Origin: an uncultured SAR116 cluster alpha proteobacterium
Lineage (GTDB): Bacteria > Pseudomonadota > Alphaproteobacteria > Puniceispirillales > Marisalimonadaceae
Reading direction: 5' to 3'
Length of the DNA stretch: 64,000 bases
Assembly: GCA_902622875.1 (NCBI GenBank)
Contig: CACNRW010000007.1
Span: 17,219 to 81,218, forward strand
In this document: piece after piece, positions 57,385-64,000 of the stretch
Position numbering within the stretch: the stretch's first letter is position 1
Layout: each line of letters starts with the position of its first letter
The notes under the pieces: model-generated
The model's database searches: none
What the model was told of the DNA's origin: nothing
Seen by the model: only the letters and a program-made list of their open reading frames with translations
Program-made: the position numbers and the translations under genes

Positions 57385-58599
57385 ATGAAATCAGTAGAAA
57401 TTAAAAAAAACTTACCAAAAGAATGTTTTCATAAAATTTGTGTTGTAGGCGGAGGTTTGACAGGTGCTATTATGACCTTAATGCTTAAAAAGTCTAATTT
57501 ATTTAAATCGGATGAAATTGGATGGATTAAACCTAAAATTAAGGCCTCCAATGACATACGAACTACGTTTTTTAATGAAAAGAGTTTAGAGTTACTTAAA
57601 GGATTAAATCTATTAAAAAATCTTGGGAGTAATGATTATACATATATAAAAAAAATTCAGGTATTTGGAATGGATAGCTTATCTCCTTTAGAATGGTATT
57701 ATTCCGAACCAGAATTAAATTTTGGAGCCGTTATTAAAAATGACATTATTTTAAAATCTGTTATTGAACAGTTAAATGATATCAAACATTATGAAAGTTT
57801 GGTTACAAACACTCAACACGATGATTTTGAAAGAACTTTGTATTTAAAAGATAAAACAATTATAAAAACCTATTTAGTTTTAGCTGCAGATGGCAAAAAT
57901 TCCTATCTAAGAAAGTTATTGTCAATAAGGGCTTTTCAGAAAAAAGTTAACCACGTAGCTCTATCTGGATTTTTACAAAAGTCAAAAAATCATAACAATA
58001 CTGCTATTCAAGCTTTTACAGATTTAGGCCCTATTGGTCTTTTGCCATTTGAAAATACAAATATTATCAATTTTGTTCAAAGTATTGAAGAAAGTAAATG
58101 TAAACAAATTTTATCAAAAACTAACCCAGAACAATATATATGCGATAACTTGAATGGTTTTTTTTCTCACGTTGACTTTAAATTTAAGCCTTTAAAAAAA
58201 GTGAACCAATTTAATAATATATTATCTAGTTGGAAACTAGATTTAAACTTCATAGTCAATCCAACAGCATATAGGGCAATATTAATTGGTGATGCTGCAC
58301 ATTCAATACACCCTCTTGCTGGACAAGGGTTCAACTTAGCTTTAAGGGATTGTTCTTCAGTAATAAAATCAATAAGTGATAATTTAAAGTTTGGACATGA
58401 TCTAGGCGAAAACTCTATTTTAAATTCTTATAAAGATGATAGATTACCTAAAACCTTAGCAATGACTACAATTACTGATTTTCTTTTTTATGGATTTACA
58501 TCTAAGTCCAAAAAAACACAGTTATTTTTGACAAAGGGAATGGAGACGTTGAATAAAACTAAGTTGAAAAATATATTTAGAGATATTGCTTCAGTTTAA
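57385..58599 (+). CDS. UbiH/UbiF/COQ6 family FAD-dependent monooxygenase
   Basis: The 404-residue flavoprotein has the FAD motif VVGGGLTGAIMTLML, the middle DG motif AADGKNSYLRKLLSI, and the second FAD motif RAILIGDAAHSIHPLAGQGFNLALRD. This HPLAGQG form is the hallmark of ubiquinone-synthesis hydroxylases. It hydroxylates the ring of a ubiquinone precursor at C5, C6 or C1 depending on subtype, which cannot be decided here. It is convergent with the DUF971 gene, overlapping by 9 bases. Confidence 0.88.
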   Translation: MKSVEIKKNLPKECFHKICVVGGGLTGAIMTLMLKKSNLFKSDEIGWIKPKIKASNDIRTTFFNEKSLELLKGLNLLKNLGSNDYTYIKKIQVFGMDSLSPLEWYYSEPELNFGAVIKNDIILKSVIEQLNDIKHYESLVTNTQHDDFERTLYLKDKTIIKTYLVLAADGKNSYLRKLLSIRAFQKKVNHVALSGFLQKSKNHNNTAIQAFTDLGPIGLLPFENTNIINFVQSIEESKCKQILSKTNPEQYICDNLNGFFSHVDFKFKPLKKVNQFNNILSSWKLDLNFIVNPTAYRAILIGDAAHSIHPLAGQGFNLALRDCSSVIKSISDNLKFGHDLGENSILNSYKDDRLPKTLAMTTITDFLFYGFTSKSKKTQLFLTKGMETLNKTKLKNIFRDIASV

Positions 58600-58926
58600 T
58601 TGCAGGGAATTATAATAACTTTCTATGTATTTTTTTTGATGTTTGCCGTAGTCGTATAATAAATTCCAACTAAAAATTCCAGAACTGTGGTTATCAGAAA
58701 AAATAATCCTTATCGCATAATTTCCAACTTCCTCAATTTTATTTATCAATACATTTTTCTTATTTTTTACTATTATTTTTGGACCTCCGTGACCTTGGAC
58801 ATCTGCAGAAGGACATTCTACTCTAAGTAGTTCGGCAGAAATTTTAAAACTAGATTCGTCATTAAATAAAATAAATAAATATTCACCATTTTTTAATTTT
58901 TCTATAGAGACCGGCCAAACTTCCAT
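58591..58926 (-). CDS. DUF971 domain protein
   Basis: The 111-residue protein matches DUF971, the domain also found at the N-terminus of gamma-butyrobetaine hydroxylase. It has LRVECPSADVQGHGGPKI and, near the end, IIFSDNHSSGIFSWNLLYDYG. Stand-alone members occur near molybdenum-cofactor, iron-sulfur or ubiquinone genes and their role is not established. It overlaps the end of the UbiH-type gene on the other strand. ATG start is clear. A 110-base gap without any feature separates it from the LON-domain gene. Confidence 0.85.
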   Translation of the reverse strand: MEVWPVSIEKLKNGEYLFILFNDESSFKISAELLRVECPSADVQGHGGPKIIVKNKKNVLINKIEEVGNYAIRIIFSDNHSSGIFSWNLLYDYGKHQKKYIESYYNSLQLN

Positions 58927-59036
58927 ATGAAATATTCCTTTTAAAGTTTAAACTATTTCGTGTTAACTCTAACTATCTTAAAGAAATTATAATGTAATAA
59001 AAACACATGTAATTATTTTAGTTGAGAACATTTGCC

Positions 59037-59690
59037 TCAATGTTTAACAATTTGTGAAATATCTTCTTGACTGGCATAACTCTCTATAATTGATTGTAAC
59101 AAATCACCCCTTTTAGATATTGATACTGTTTCTAACAACAACTGTTTTTCTTCAAATGCAAGAGGGCAAATCATCGTTATTTGATCAACAAAGTTATAAT
59201 CGTTACAGTTATCAATTACTTCAAAGTTAACTTTAATATTTTTAATCTTAAAATATTTTTTTAGTGATGACTTTAGACTTGTAAATTTTTCATTTATGTT
59301 TTGTTTTTTTAAGTCTTGACTAAATCTATCCCATTTAATTTGGGCTTCTTTAAAATTTTTTCTATTAGTCTTTTCAGAAATTAGCTCAAATCTACTCAAG
59401 CCTTTTAAAGTTATCAGATACCTCTTATCTTCTGTTTCTTCAAACTTTATAATTTTACCTGCACAACCAACGTCATAAAGTTTGTTTTGATTAGAATTGT
59501 TGGGTTGTATTATTCCAACTAACCTACTCTTTGACGAAACAGCTTTATTAATCATTTCTAAATAACGTGTTTCAAAAATATTTAATGGGAGATACGTATT
59601 GGGAAACATTACCACCCCTTCAAGAGGAAATACTGGTATGAGATCAGGAAGTCCATTATCAATATTATTGTTAATTGTCATTTGATACAT
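59037..59690 (-). CDS. LON substrate-binding domain protein
   Basis: The protein contains the N-terminal substrate-recognition domain of Lon without the ATPase and protease parts: LIPVFPLEGVVMFPNTYLPLNIFETRYLEMI, LVGIIQPN, DVGCAGKIIKFEETEDKRYLI. Such stand-alone proteins lie next to thioredoxin-like genes in many alphaproteobacteria. The role is not established; it may bind unfolded proteins. I start at ATG 59690, close to the conserved domain; the track start at 59738 lies inside the thioredoxin gene. A second ATG three codons downstream is also possible. Confidence 0.83.
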   Translation of the reverse strand: MYQMTINNNIDNGLPDLIPVFPLEGVVMFPNTYLPLNIFETRYLEMINKAVSSKSRLVGIIQPNNSNQNKLYDVGCAGKIIKFEETEDKRYLITLKGLSRFELISEKTNRKNFKEAQIKWDRFSQDLKKQNINEKFTSLKSSLKKYFKIKNIKVNFEVIDNCNDYNFVDQITMICPLAFEEKQLLLETVSISKRGDLLQSIIESYASQEDISQIVKH

Positions 59691-59700
59691 ATACTTTTTT

Positions 59701-60609
59701 CTATGAAAATAGTAAAGTAGCAAGCTTTCTTCTTGCATTTATTGTTTCTTCGGCTTCAAAACCAGCAGATGTAAAAAATTCTAATAATTGTTTTCTAGCT
59801 TTTTGTTCTTTCCAATCTCTATCTATTTTAATTGATGTTAATAACATATCAAAAGAAGCTTCTATTTCATTATTTCCAAACAAGGCGATGGCCATTTCTA
59901 ATAAATAATCTAAATTTTGTGGATCTTTTTTCAAATTATCTTTTAATACTTGTATGTTTTCCTTCGCTTTAAACGCCTTCTCTGAGGTGCTTAGAGATAA
60001 TAAAGCGTCTGTAACAGGTTTAGAGTTTTGTATTTCAGCGTCTAATTCATCAATGATATTTCTAACTTCTTTAAACTTATTAAGACCAATCATTGATCTA
60101 ATTAGAGTTCCAAAACCTAATTGGCTTTCAGGATCAAATTGTAAAATTTTTTGAGCAATATTTAACGCATCACTCCAATTCCTCTCTTCAATTTTTTGTT
60201 GAGCAGTTGCAAGTAAGACTTCGACTTCTTCACCAGGTCCTGATAAATTTGCTGATTTTCTTACAAACTCTAAAATTTCACTATTAATTTTAACACCTTG
60301 GAACCCATCAACTACTTTACCTTCAAAAAATGTATAAACTGTGGGAATTGATTGAATTCTTAATTGAGCAGCAATATCTTGATTTTGATCTATATCAATT
60401 TTAGCTAAAGTGATTTTTTCCCATTGATCTTTTACAGCGTTTTCTAATAATGGCGTAAGCTGTTTACAGGGTTCACACCAAGGAGCCCAAAAGTCTACTA
60501 TTATTGGTTTTTCCTTCGAAGCTTCAATTACATCGGTCATAAACGTGTCAGCATTCACATCAATGATGTTAGTTTTTGAAATCATGCTATCTTTATCAAT
60601 ATTATTCAT
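59701..60609 (-). CDS. Thioredoxin-TPR co-chaperone (CnoX/YbbN-like)
   Basis: The 302-residue protein has an N-terminal thioredoxin domain (residues about 14-120) with the active site WAPWCEPCKQL (Cys45, Cys48) and cis-proline region IQSIPTVYTF. A C-terminal helical part (about 130-300) with TPR-like repeats (AQQKIEERNWSDALNIAQKILQFDPESQLGFG) follows. This matches CnoX/YbbN, a chaperedoxin that protects proteins from overoxidation and hands them to GroEL. The active-site dipeptide is Glu-Pro, not the usual Gly-Pro. It is the first gene of the pair with the LON-domain protein, and AGGAG lies upstream. Confidence 0.87.
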   Translation of the reverse strand: MNNIDKDSMISKTNIIDVNADTFMTDVIEASKEKPIIVDFWAPWCEPCKQLTPLLENAVKDQWEKITLAKIDIDQNQDIAAQLRIQSIPTVYTFFEGKVVDGFQGVKINSEILEFVRKSANLSGPGEEVEVLLATAQQKIEERNWSDALNIAQKILQFDPESQLGFGTLIRSMIGLNKFKEVRNIIDELDAEIQNSKPVTDALLSLSTSEKAFKAKENIQVLKDNLKKDPQNLDYLLEMAIALFGNNEIEASFDMLLTSIKIDRDWKEQKARKQLLEFFTSAGFEAEETINARRKLATLLFS

Positions 60610-60765
60610 TATTTTAATGTTCTCCTTTTAATAAAATATTTACATTGATACAGTTGTAAATTTATTCAACAACATATTACAAAATACTACAATTGACCAA
60701 TCTTGAAAGTGTGTATATTTAATTATTATTATTATATTAAATCATTATAAAATTGATACTTTGAT

Positions 60766-61725
60766 ATGACTAAAAAACTGAATATTGCTCTAATCGGTTG
60801 TGGTAGCTGGGGGAAAAATATAGCCAGAAACTTACATAAAATAGGGGTGTTAGCTTGTATATATGATACAGACCAAAGTTTATCACAAAAATTTTGTCAC
60901 GATTTTAATTTACCCTGCTATACGATTAACGATATTTTTAAAAATGAAAATATACAAGCCTTAGTAATAGCAACATCTGCTAAAACACATAAAGATTTAG
61001 CCGAAGAGGCTCTAATTAATAATAAGGATATTTTAATAGAAAAACCATTTTGCTTATCTTTGTCTGATGCAAATACCCTTTCAGAATTAGCTATAAAGAA
61101 AAATAGAGTTTTAATGGTTGGACATCTATTAAATTATCATAATGCATTTATCAAAATGAAAGATCTTATTATAGAAGGTAAAATAGGAGAGACCAAAAAT
61201 ATTCGGGCTCACAGGTTAGCTTTAGGTGCTATTCGTTCGCATGAGTCTGTTTTATATGACTTAGCAGCACATGATATATCTATGGTTCTTGCTATAATGC
61301 AAGAATTACCAGTGGAGATAAATGCTCACTCCATTCATCATAATTCTAATATTGGACCAGATGCAATTAGTATTAAGCTCTCTTTCAAAAAAGGGGCTAC
61401 AGCATTAATAAATTGTGATTGGATGTGTCCTTATAAAGAACATAAGTTTTCTGTTATTGGTTCTAAAGGATCTCTAATATTTGATGATATACAAAGCTGG
61501 TCAAAAAAACTTTGTTATAATCCATCAAGTATTAACTCAGATAATTCTATTGATATGTTCCCAATTGAAAAAATTATACTTAAAGAAAGTGAACCCCTCA
61601 AAAATGAGTTAGAAGAATTTATTAGCTGTGTACAAGCAAGGAAAAAACCTTTAACAGATCATCAAGAAGCAGTTAATGTCCAAAGTGTGATGCAGATGAT
61701 AGAAAAAAAACTACAAAATATTTAG
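60766..61725 (+). CDS. Gfo/Idh/MocA family oxidoreductase, amino-uronate type
   Basis: The 319-residue NAD-dependent enzyme has the Rossmann motif ALIGCGSWGKNIARNL, the diagnostic IEKPFCLSLSDA, and the substrate-binding domain with GAIRSHESVLYDLAAHDISMV. The SHESVLYDLAAHDI segment resembles WlbA/WbpB-type UDP-N-acetylglucosaminuronate 3-dehydrogenases. It lies 7 bases before a DegT aminotransferase gene, which fits a pathway that makes 3-amino-3-deoxy-uronic acid sugars. The other Wlb genes are not in the window. Donor nucleotide and sugar are therefore uncertain. Confidence 0.85.
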   Translation: MTKKLNIALIGCGSWGKNIARNLHKIGVLACIYDTDQSLSQKFCHDFNLPCYTINDIFKNENIQALVIATSAKTHKDLAEEALINNKDILIEKPFCLSLSDANTLSELAIKKNRVLMVGHLLNYHNAFIKMKDLIIEGKIGETKNIRAHRLALGAIRSHESVLYDLAAHDISMVLAIMQELPVEINAHSIHHNSNIGPDAISIKLSFKKGATALINCDWMCPYKEHKFSVIGSKGSLIFDDIQSWSKKLCYNPSSINSDNSIDMFPIEKIILKESEPLKNELEEFISCVQARKKPLTDHQEAVNVQSVMQMIEKKLQNI

Positions 61726-61732
61726 GTCACTC

Positions 61733-62872
61733 ATGATACCATTTATTGATTTAAAATCTCAACAGAAACTTATTCGTAATAAAATCGAAGAACGTATAAA
61801 AACAGTTTTGGATCATGGACAATATATTTTAGGACCAGAGGTTAAGGAGCTTGAAAAAAAGCTTAGTATTTTCACTGGTGCAAAATATGTATTATGTTGT
61901 TCGAGTGGGACAGATGCATTGTTATTAGCTCTTTTGGGACTAAAACTCAAAGCAGGTGAGGGTGTAATAGTACCTGCCTTTTCATTTGCATCATCTGCAG
62001 AAGTTATGCCCTTGTTAGGAGCAATACCAGTTTTTATAGACGTAGAAAAAGATACATTTAACTTAGATCCAAGTAAGCTAGCTGATGCTTTTAAAACAGC
62101 TACAGAAATAGGAATTAAAGTTAAAGGCATAATGTCTGTTGGGTTATTTGGACAAACTGCTCATATGAAACCAATCAATGAATTTGCCAAAAATAATAAC
62201 TTGTGGGTTCTTGACGATGCAGCCCAGTCATTTGGAGGAAAATATTATGGGAATAATGTTGGAAACCTCTGCGAAGTATCTGCAACTTCATTTTTTCCCG
62301 CAAAACCACTAGGATGCTACGGTGATGGAGGTGCTATTTTTACAAATGATCCTGAAATATACGAAATAGCTAACTCTTCTCATGTTCATGGAATGGGCAA
62401 AAATAGATATGAATATGAAAGAATTGGTATGAATGCTCGAATATCAACCATTCAAGCTGCAATATTATTAGAAAAACTTGAAATTTTTCCTTCAGAGTTA
62501 AGAAAAAGACAGAACGTTGCCCATAATTATAATAAACATCTTAATGATTTAAAACTTAATATAAAATTACCTTTAATTAAAAATAAATGCGTAAGTAGTT
62601 GGGCTCAATATACTATAATATTACCTGAGAACATTGATAGATCTAAGCTGCAACAAGAGTTGAATTCTAAAGGTATTCCGACCGCAATATATTATCCCAT
62701 TCCACTCAGTGAACACGAACCTTACAAGAACTTCCCAATATCTAAAGGTGGACTATCAAATACAAATTACCTAGCACGAAACGTTTTATCATTGCCTATG
62801 CATCCATATTTAACCGAGGATGACATTATCAACATTTCAAAAAATATTCATGAAGCTTTTAAAAATAACTAA
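61733..62872 (+). CDS. DegT/DnrJ/EryC1 sugar aminotransferase (WbpE/WlbC-like)
   Basis: The 379-residue PLP-dependent sugar aminotransferase starts PFIDLKSQQKLIRNKIEERI and has HGQYILGPEVKELEKKL, CSSGTDALLLAL, VLDDAAQSFGGKYYG and the PLP-lysine motif SFFPAKPLGCYGDGGAIFTND. It resembles WbpE, which aminates UDP-3-keto-N-acetylglucosaminuronate, the product of the enzyme coded just upstream. The two genes probably act in sequence to make a diamino-uronic acid for O-antigen or S-layer glycan. Other 3-keto sugars are possible. Confidence 0.88.
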   Translation: MIPFIDLKSQQKLIRNKIEERIKTVLDHGQYILGPEVKELEKKLSIFTGAKYVLCCSSGTDALLLALLGLKLKAGEGVIVPAFSFASSAEVMPLLGAIPVFIDVEKDTFNLDPSKLADAFKTATEIGIKVKGIMSVGLFGQTAHMKPINEFAKNNNLWVLDDAAQSFGGKYYGNNVGNLCEVSATSFFPAKPLGCYGDGGAIFTNDPEIYEIANSSHVHGMGKNRYEYERIGMNARISTIQAAILLEKLEIFPSELRKRQNVAHNYNKHLNDLKLNIKLPLIKNKCVSSWAQYTIILPENIDRSKLQQELNSKGIPTAIYYPIPLSEHEPYKNFPISKGGLSNTNYLARNVLSLPMHPYLTEDDIINISKNIHEAFKNN

Positions 62873-62885
62873 TTTTTGATTTTTC

Positions 62886-62913
62886 TTGATACTATCAATT
62901 AGAATGTTATATT
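62886..62913 (+). promoter_or_regulatory. Sigma-70-type promoter of tRNA-Gly
   Basis: TTGATA at 62886-62891 and TATATT at 62908-62913 are separated by 16 bases, close to the sigma-70 consensus. The -10 ends 13 bases before the tRNA 5' end, so transcription would start just before the gene. Confidence 0.6.
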
Positions 62914-62926
62914 TCATTTTAATTAA

Positions 62927-63001
62927 GCGGGCGTAGCTCAGTGGTAGAGCATCTCGTTGCCAACGAGAATGTCGAGAGTTCGAATCTCTTCGCCCGCTCC
63001 A
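62927..63001 (+). tRNA. tRNA-Gly (anticodon GCC)
   Basis: The 75-base sequence folds as a complete tRNA: acceptor GCGGGCG/CGCCCGC, D-arm GCTC-AGTGGTAGA-GAGC, anticodon stem TCTCG/CGAGA around loop TTGCCAA with anticodon GCC, T-arm GAGAG-TTCGAAT-CTCTT, discriminator T, and an encoded CCA. It reads GGC and GGT glycine codons. It is directly downstream of the DegT gene and has its own promoter. No terminator hairpin follows. Confidence 0.97.
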
Positions 63002-63174
63002 ATTTCATAATTGTAGAAAAGCTTGTCCACAGATATTTTGAACAAAAAGCAGTTCCAAAATATTTGTCAGGCAAAAGAAAAGTATAAACCAAATAAATTT
63101 TTAAGTCTGAAATTGTTTATTACAATACTTTCAATAATGACAACTCAAAGTTATTTTCCATTATATTCCTATGA

Positions 63175-63468
63175 TTAGTACTCTTTACTGTTATTAAGTT
63201 CATAAAGAGTTTTACCTTTGTACATCCAAAATTGTGGACCAGCAATTTTACCCCATTCATACCCCATCTCATTAATTATAGTTAATGCTGATTTAGATAA
63301 AGATGTTATTTCACCTTCTATCTTACCAAGTCTTATGAGGTTGTTACGAATAGACTTTTGACTACGATTAAGATTTCTACAGATTTTATAAACAGAGTAA
63401 CCTCCATCAAACATTCTACGAAGTTCAGCTGTCTCATATTTTGTATATCTTCCAACTCTTCTATTCAT
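63175..63468 (-). CDS. Small helix-turn-helix protein
   Basis: The 97-residue protein has an N-terminal Myb/SANT- or resolvase-like HTH: RYTKYETAELRRMFDGGYSVYKICRNLNRSQKSIRNNLIRLG, in which a helix-turn-helix ends in a recognition-helix pattern (SQKSIRNNLIRL). The C-terminal half (EITSLSKSALTIINEMGYEWGKIAGPQ) is of unknown fold. Similar small proteins occur in marine bacteria and cyanophages, from memory. It could be a local regulator. It is 11 bases downstream of the small membrane-protein gene, which may be its operon partner. Confidence 0.6.
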   Translation of the reverse strand: MNRRVGRYTKYETAELRRMFDGGYSVYKICRNLNRSQKSIRNNLIRLGKIEGEITSLSKSALTIINEMGYEWGKIAGPQFWMYKGKTLYELNNSKEY

Positions 63469-63479
63469 AATTAAAACTT

Positions 63480-63698
63480 CTAGCTATAATTAATAACCGC
63501 TCCACACCATACTGAAAATGATAACCAAAGTATTGGAATACTATATTCGCAATTATTTTCATATCCGTAATAAATAACAAATGCGAACCATATACCAAAC
63601 CATAAAACCCAGCCTATATGAAAATCATAATCTTTAAGAGCAAGGTAGCCTGTTATAAAAATTATTATTGGAATACCAATAAAATTTCTTAGATTCAT
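63480..63698 (-). CDS. Small membrane protein, unknown
   Basis: The 72-residue protein has two or three hydrophobic segments (IGIPIIIFITGYLAL, HIGWVLWFGIWFAFVIYYGY and a C-terminal IPILWLSFSVWCGAVI) with many Trp and Tyr residues. ATG is preceded by AAGGAAC, a good ribosome-binding site. No family is recognised. It leads a short minus-strand operon with the HTH gene and is divergent from the partial gene at 63806. Confidence 0.6.
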   Translation of the reverse strand: MNLRNFIGIPIIIFITGYLALKDYDFHIGWVLWFGIWFAFVIYYGYENNCEYSIPILWLSFSVWCGAVINYS

Positions 63699-63731
63699 TT
63701 TGCTTGTTCCTTACAGGATTAATTTATTTCA

Positions 63732-63773
63732 AATTTATCATAAATTAGTAACATAAGAAGACTTTAGTATATT
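63732..63773 (+). promoter_or_regulatory. Candidate promoter with overlapping palindrome
   Basis: A perfect 7-1-7 inverted repeat, AATTTAT-C-ATAAATT, spans 63732-63746. It overlaps TTAGTA (63745-63750), a weak -35, followed after 17 bases by TATATT (63768-63773), a good -10. The arrangement fits a repressor site between divergent transcripts; the HTH protein of the neighbouring operon is a possible ligand. In AT-rich DNA chance is a concern. Confidence 0.3.
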
Positions 63774-63805
63774 TTAAATTGAATTTTAATTTAGAGGTTA
63801 GAGGT

Positions 63806-64000
63806 ATGTACACAAGAACTCATATTTTTAAATTTGTTAATAAGGTATCAAAAGATTCTTTCAGACTTTTTTGTATTAATTACACAGATACTTTATTTAA
63901 AGACGGTCTCAATTTTTCTTTATTTATTGATATTTCTGACACCTCATTTCAATTCTTAACAGTTTGGAAGTCAGAAAAAGAATGGGCAAAGTCTTATAAA
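63806..64000 (+). CDS. Hypothetical protein, N-terminal fragment
   Basis: ATG at 63806 opens a frame of 65 codons that runs off the right edge without a stop. The frame was not in the ORF track. GAGG precedes the ATG (TTAGAGG occurs twice in tandem). The sequence (MYTRTHIFKFVNK, NFSLFIDISDTSF, LTVWKSEKEWAKSYK) is reminiscent of antibiotic-monooxygenase-like ferredoxin folds because of the VWKSEKEW segment, but this is a weak hint. It is divergent from the small membrane-protein gene. Confidence 0.55.
   Translation, partial: MYTRTHIFKFVNKVSKDSFRLFCINYTDTLFKDGLNFSLFIDISDTSFQFLTVWKSEKEWAKSYK

Overview
This window comes from a strongly AT-rich bacterial chromosome (roughly 30% GC by eye, not computed). 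Gene content and order point to a free-living, probably marine alphaproteobacterium. The evidence is the run sdhCDAB-zapE-mdh-sucCDAB-lpd, the rpsP-rimM-trmD-rplS-leuCDB-asd block, and the aminotransferase-ftsK-lolA neighbourhood. Small intergenic gaps, frequent TTG/GTG starts and AAA/TTT-rich codons fit a streamlined lineage such as HIMB59/AEGEAN-169, SAR116 or SAR11 types. The exact lineage cannot be fixed from the sequence alone. No IS element, prophage, CRISPR array or rRNA was seen.

Layout: 0-2 kb holds the start of an AlaC-type aminotransferase, an unknown anchored protein and an amidase. 2.0-7.9 kb is a minus-strand operon making a CDP-linked, probably C-methylated 6-deoxysugar and transferring it (GT2, rfbF, rfbG, C-methyltransferase, RmlC-like epimerase, reductase, O-acetyltransferase). 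8.0-12.6 kb is a GldA/GldF/GldG-like ABC system with a DUF4340 protein. 12.6-19.7 kb is mixed metabolism: acyl-CoA dehydrogenase, VOC protein, MFS and SMR exporters, HtpG, a beta-hydroxyacid dehydrogenase and a class II aldolase.

19.7-33.1 kb encodes almost half of the TCA cycle on one strand: succinate dehydrogenase, malate dehydrogenase, succinyl-CoA ligase and the full 2-oxoglutarate dehydrogenase complex. The standout is SucB. Its E1/E3-binding (peripheral subunit-binding) domain lies at the extreme N-terminus, in front of the lipoyl domain, so the usual order is permuted. A good ribosome-binding site and ATG sit exactly at the start of the lipoyl domain, so a short isoform is also possible.

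33-46 kb carries an EamA transporter, asd, leuBDC, rplS, trmD, rimM, rpsP (with a long Ala/Glu/Pro repeat tail), ffh, ftsY, mtaB, dapF and xthA. 46.2-53.05 kb is an island of methyltransferase and glycosyltransferase genes, with a decayed gene remnant, lying between xthA and lolA-ftsK. These flanking genes are adjacent in many alphaproteobacteria.

53-62.9 kb holds lolA, ftsK, a DapC-like aminotransferase, a UbiH-family monooxygenase, a DUF971 protein, a LON-domain protein, a CnoX-like thioredoxin, and a Gfo/Idh dehydrogenase plus DegT aminotransferase pair that looks like part of an amino-uronic sugar pathway. The end has tRNA-Gly(GCC) with a good promoter, a small HTH protein, a small membrane protein and the start of another unknown gene. 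Three separate loci for surface glycans in 64 kb suggest that cell-surface variability is a major theme.
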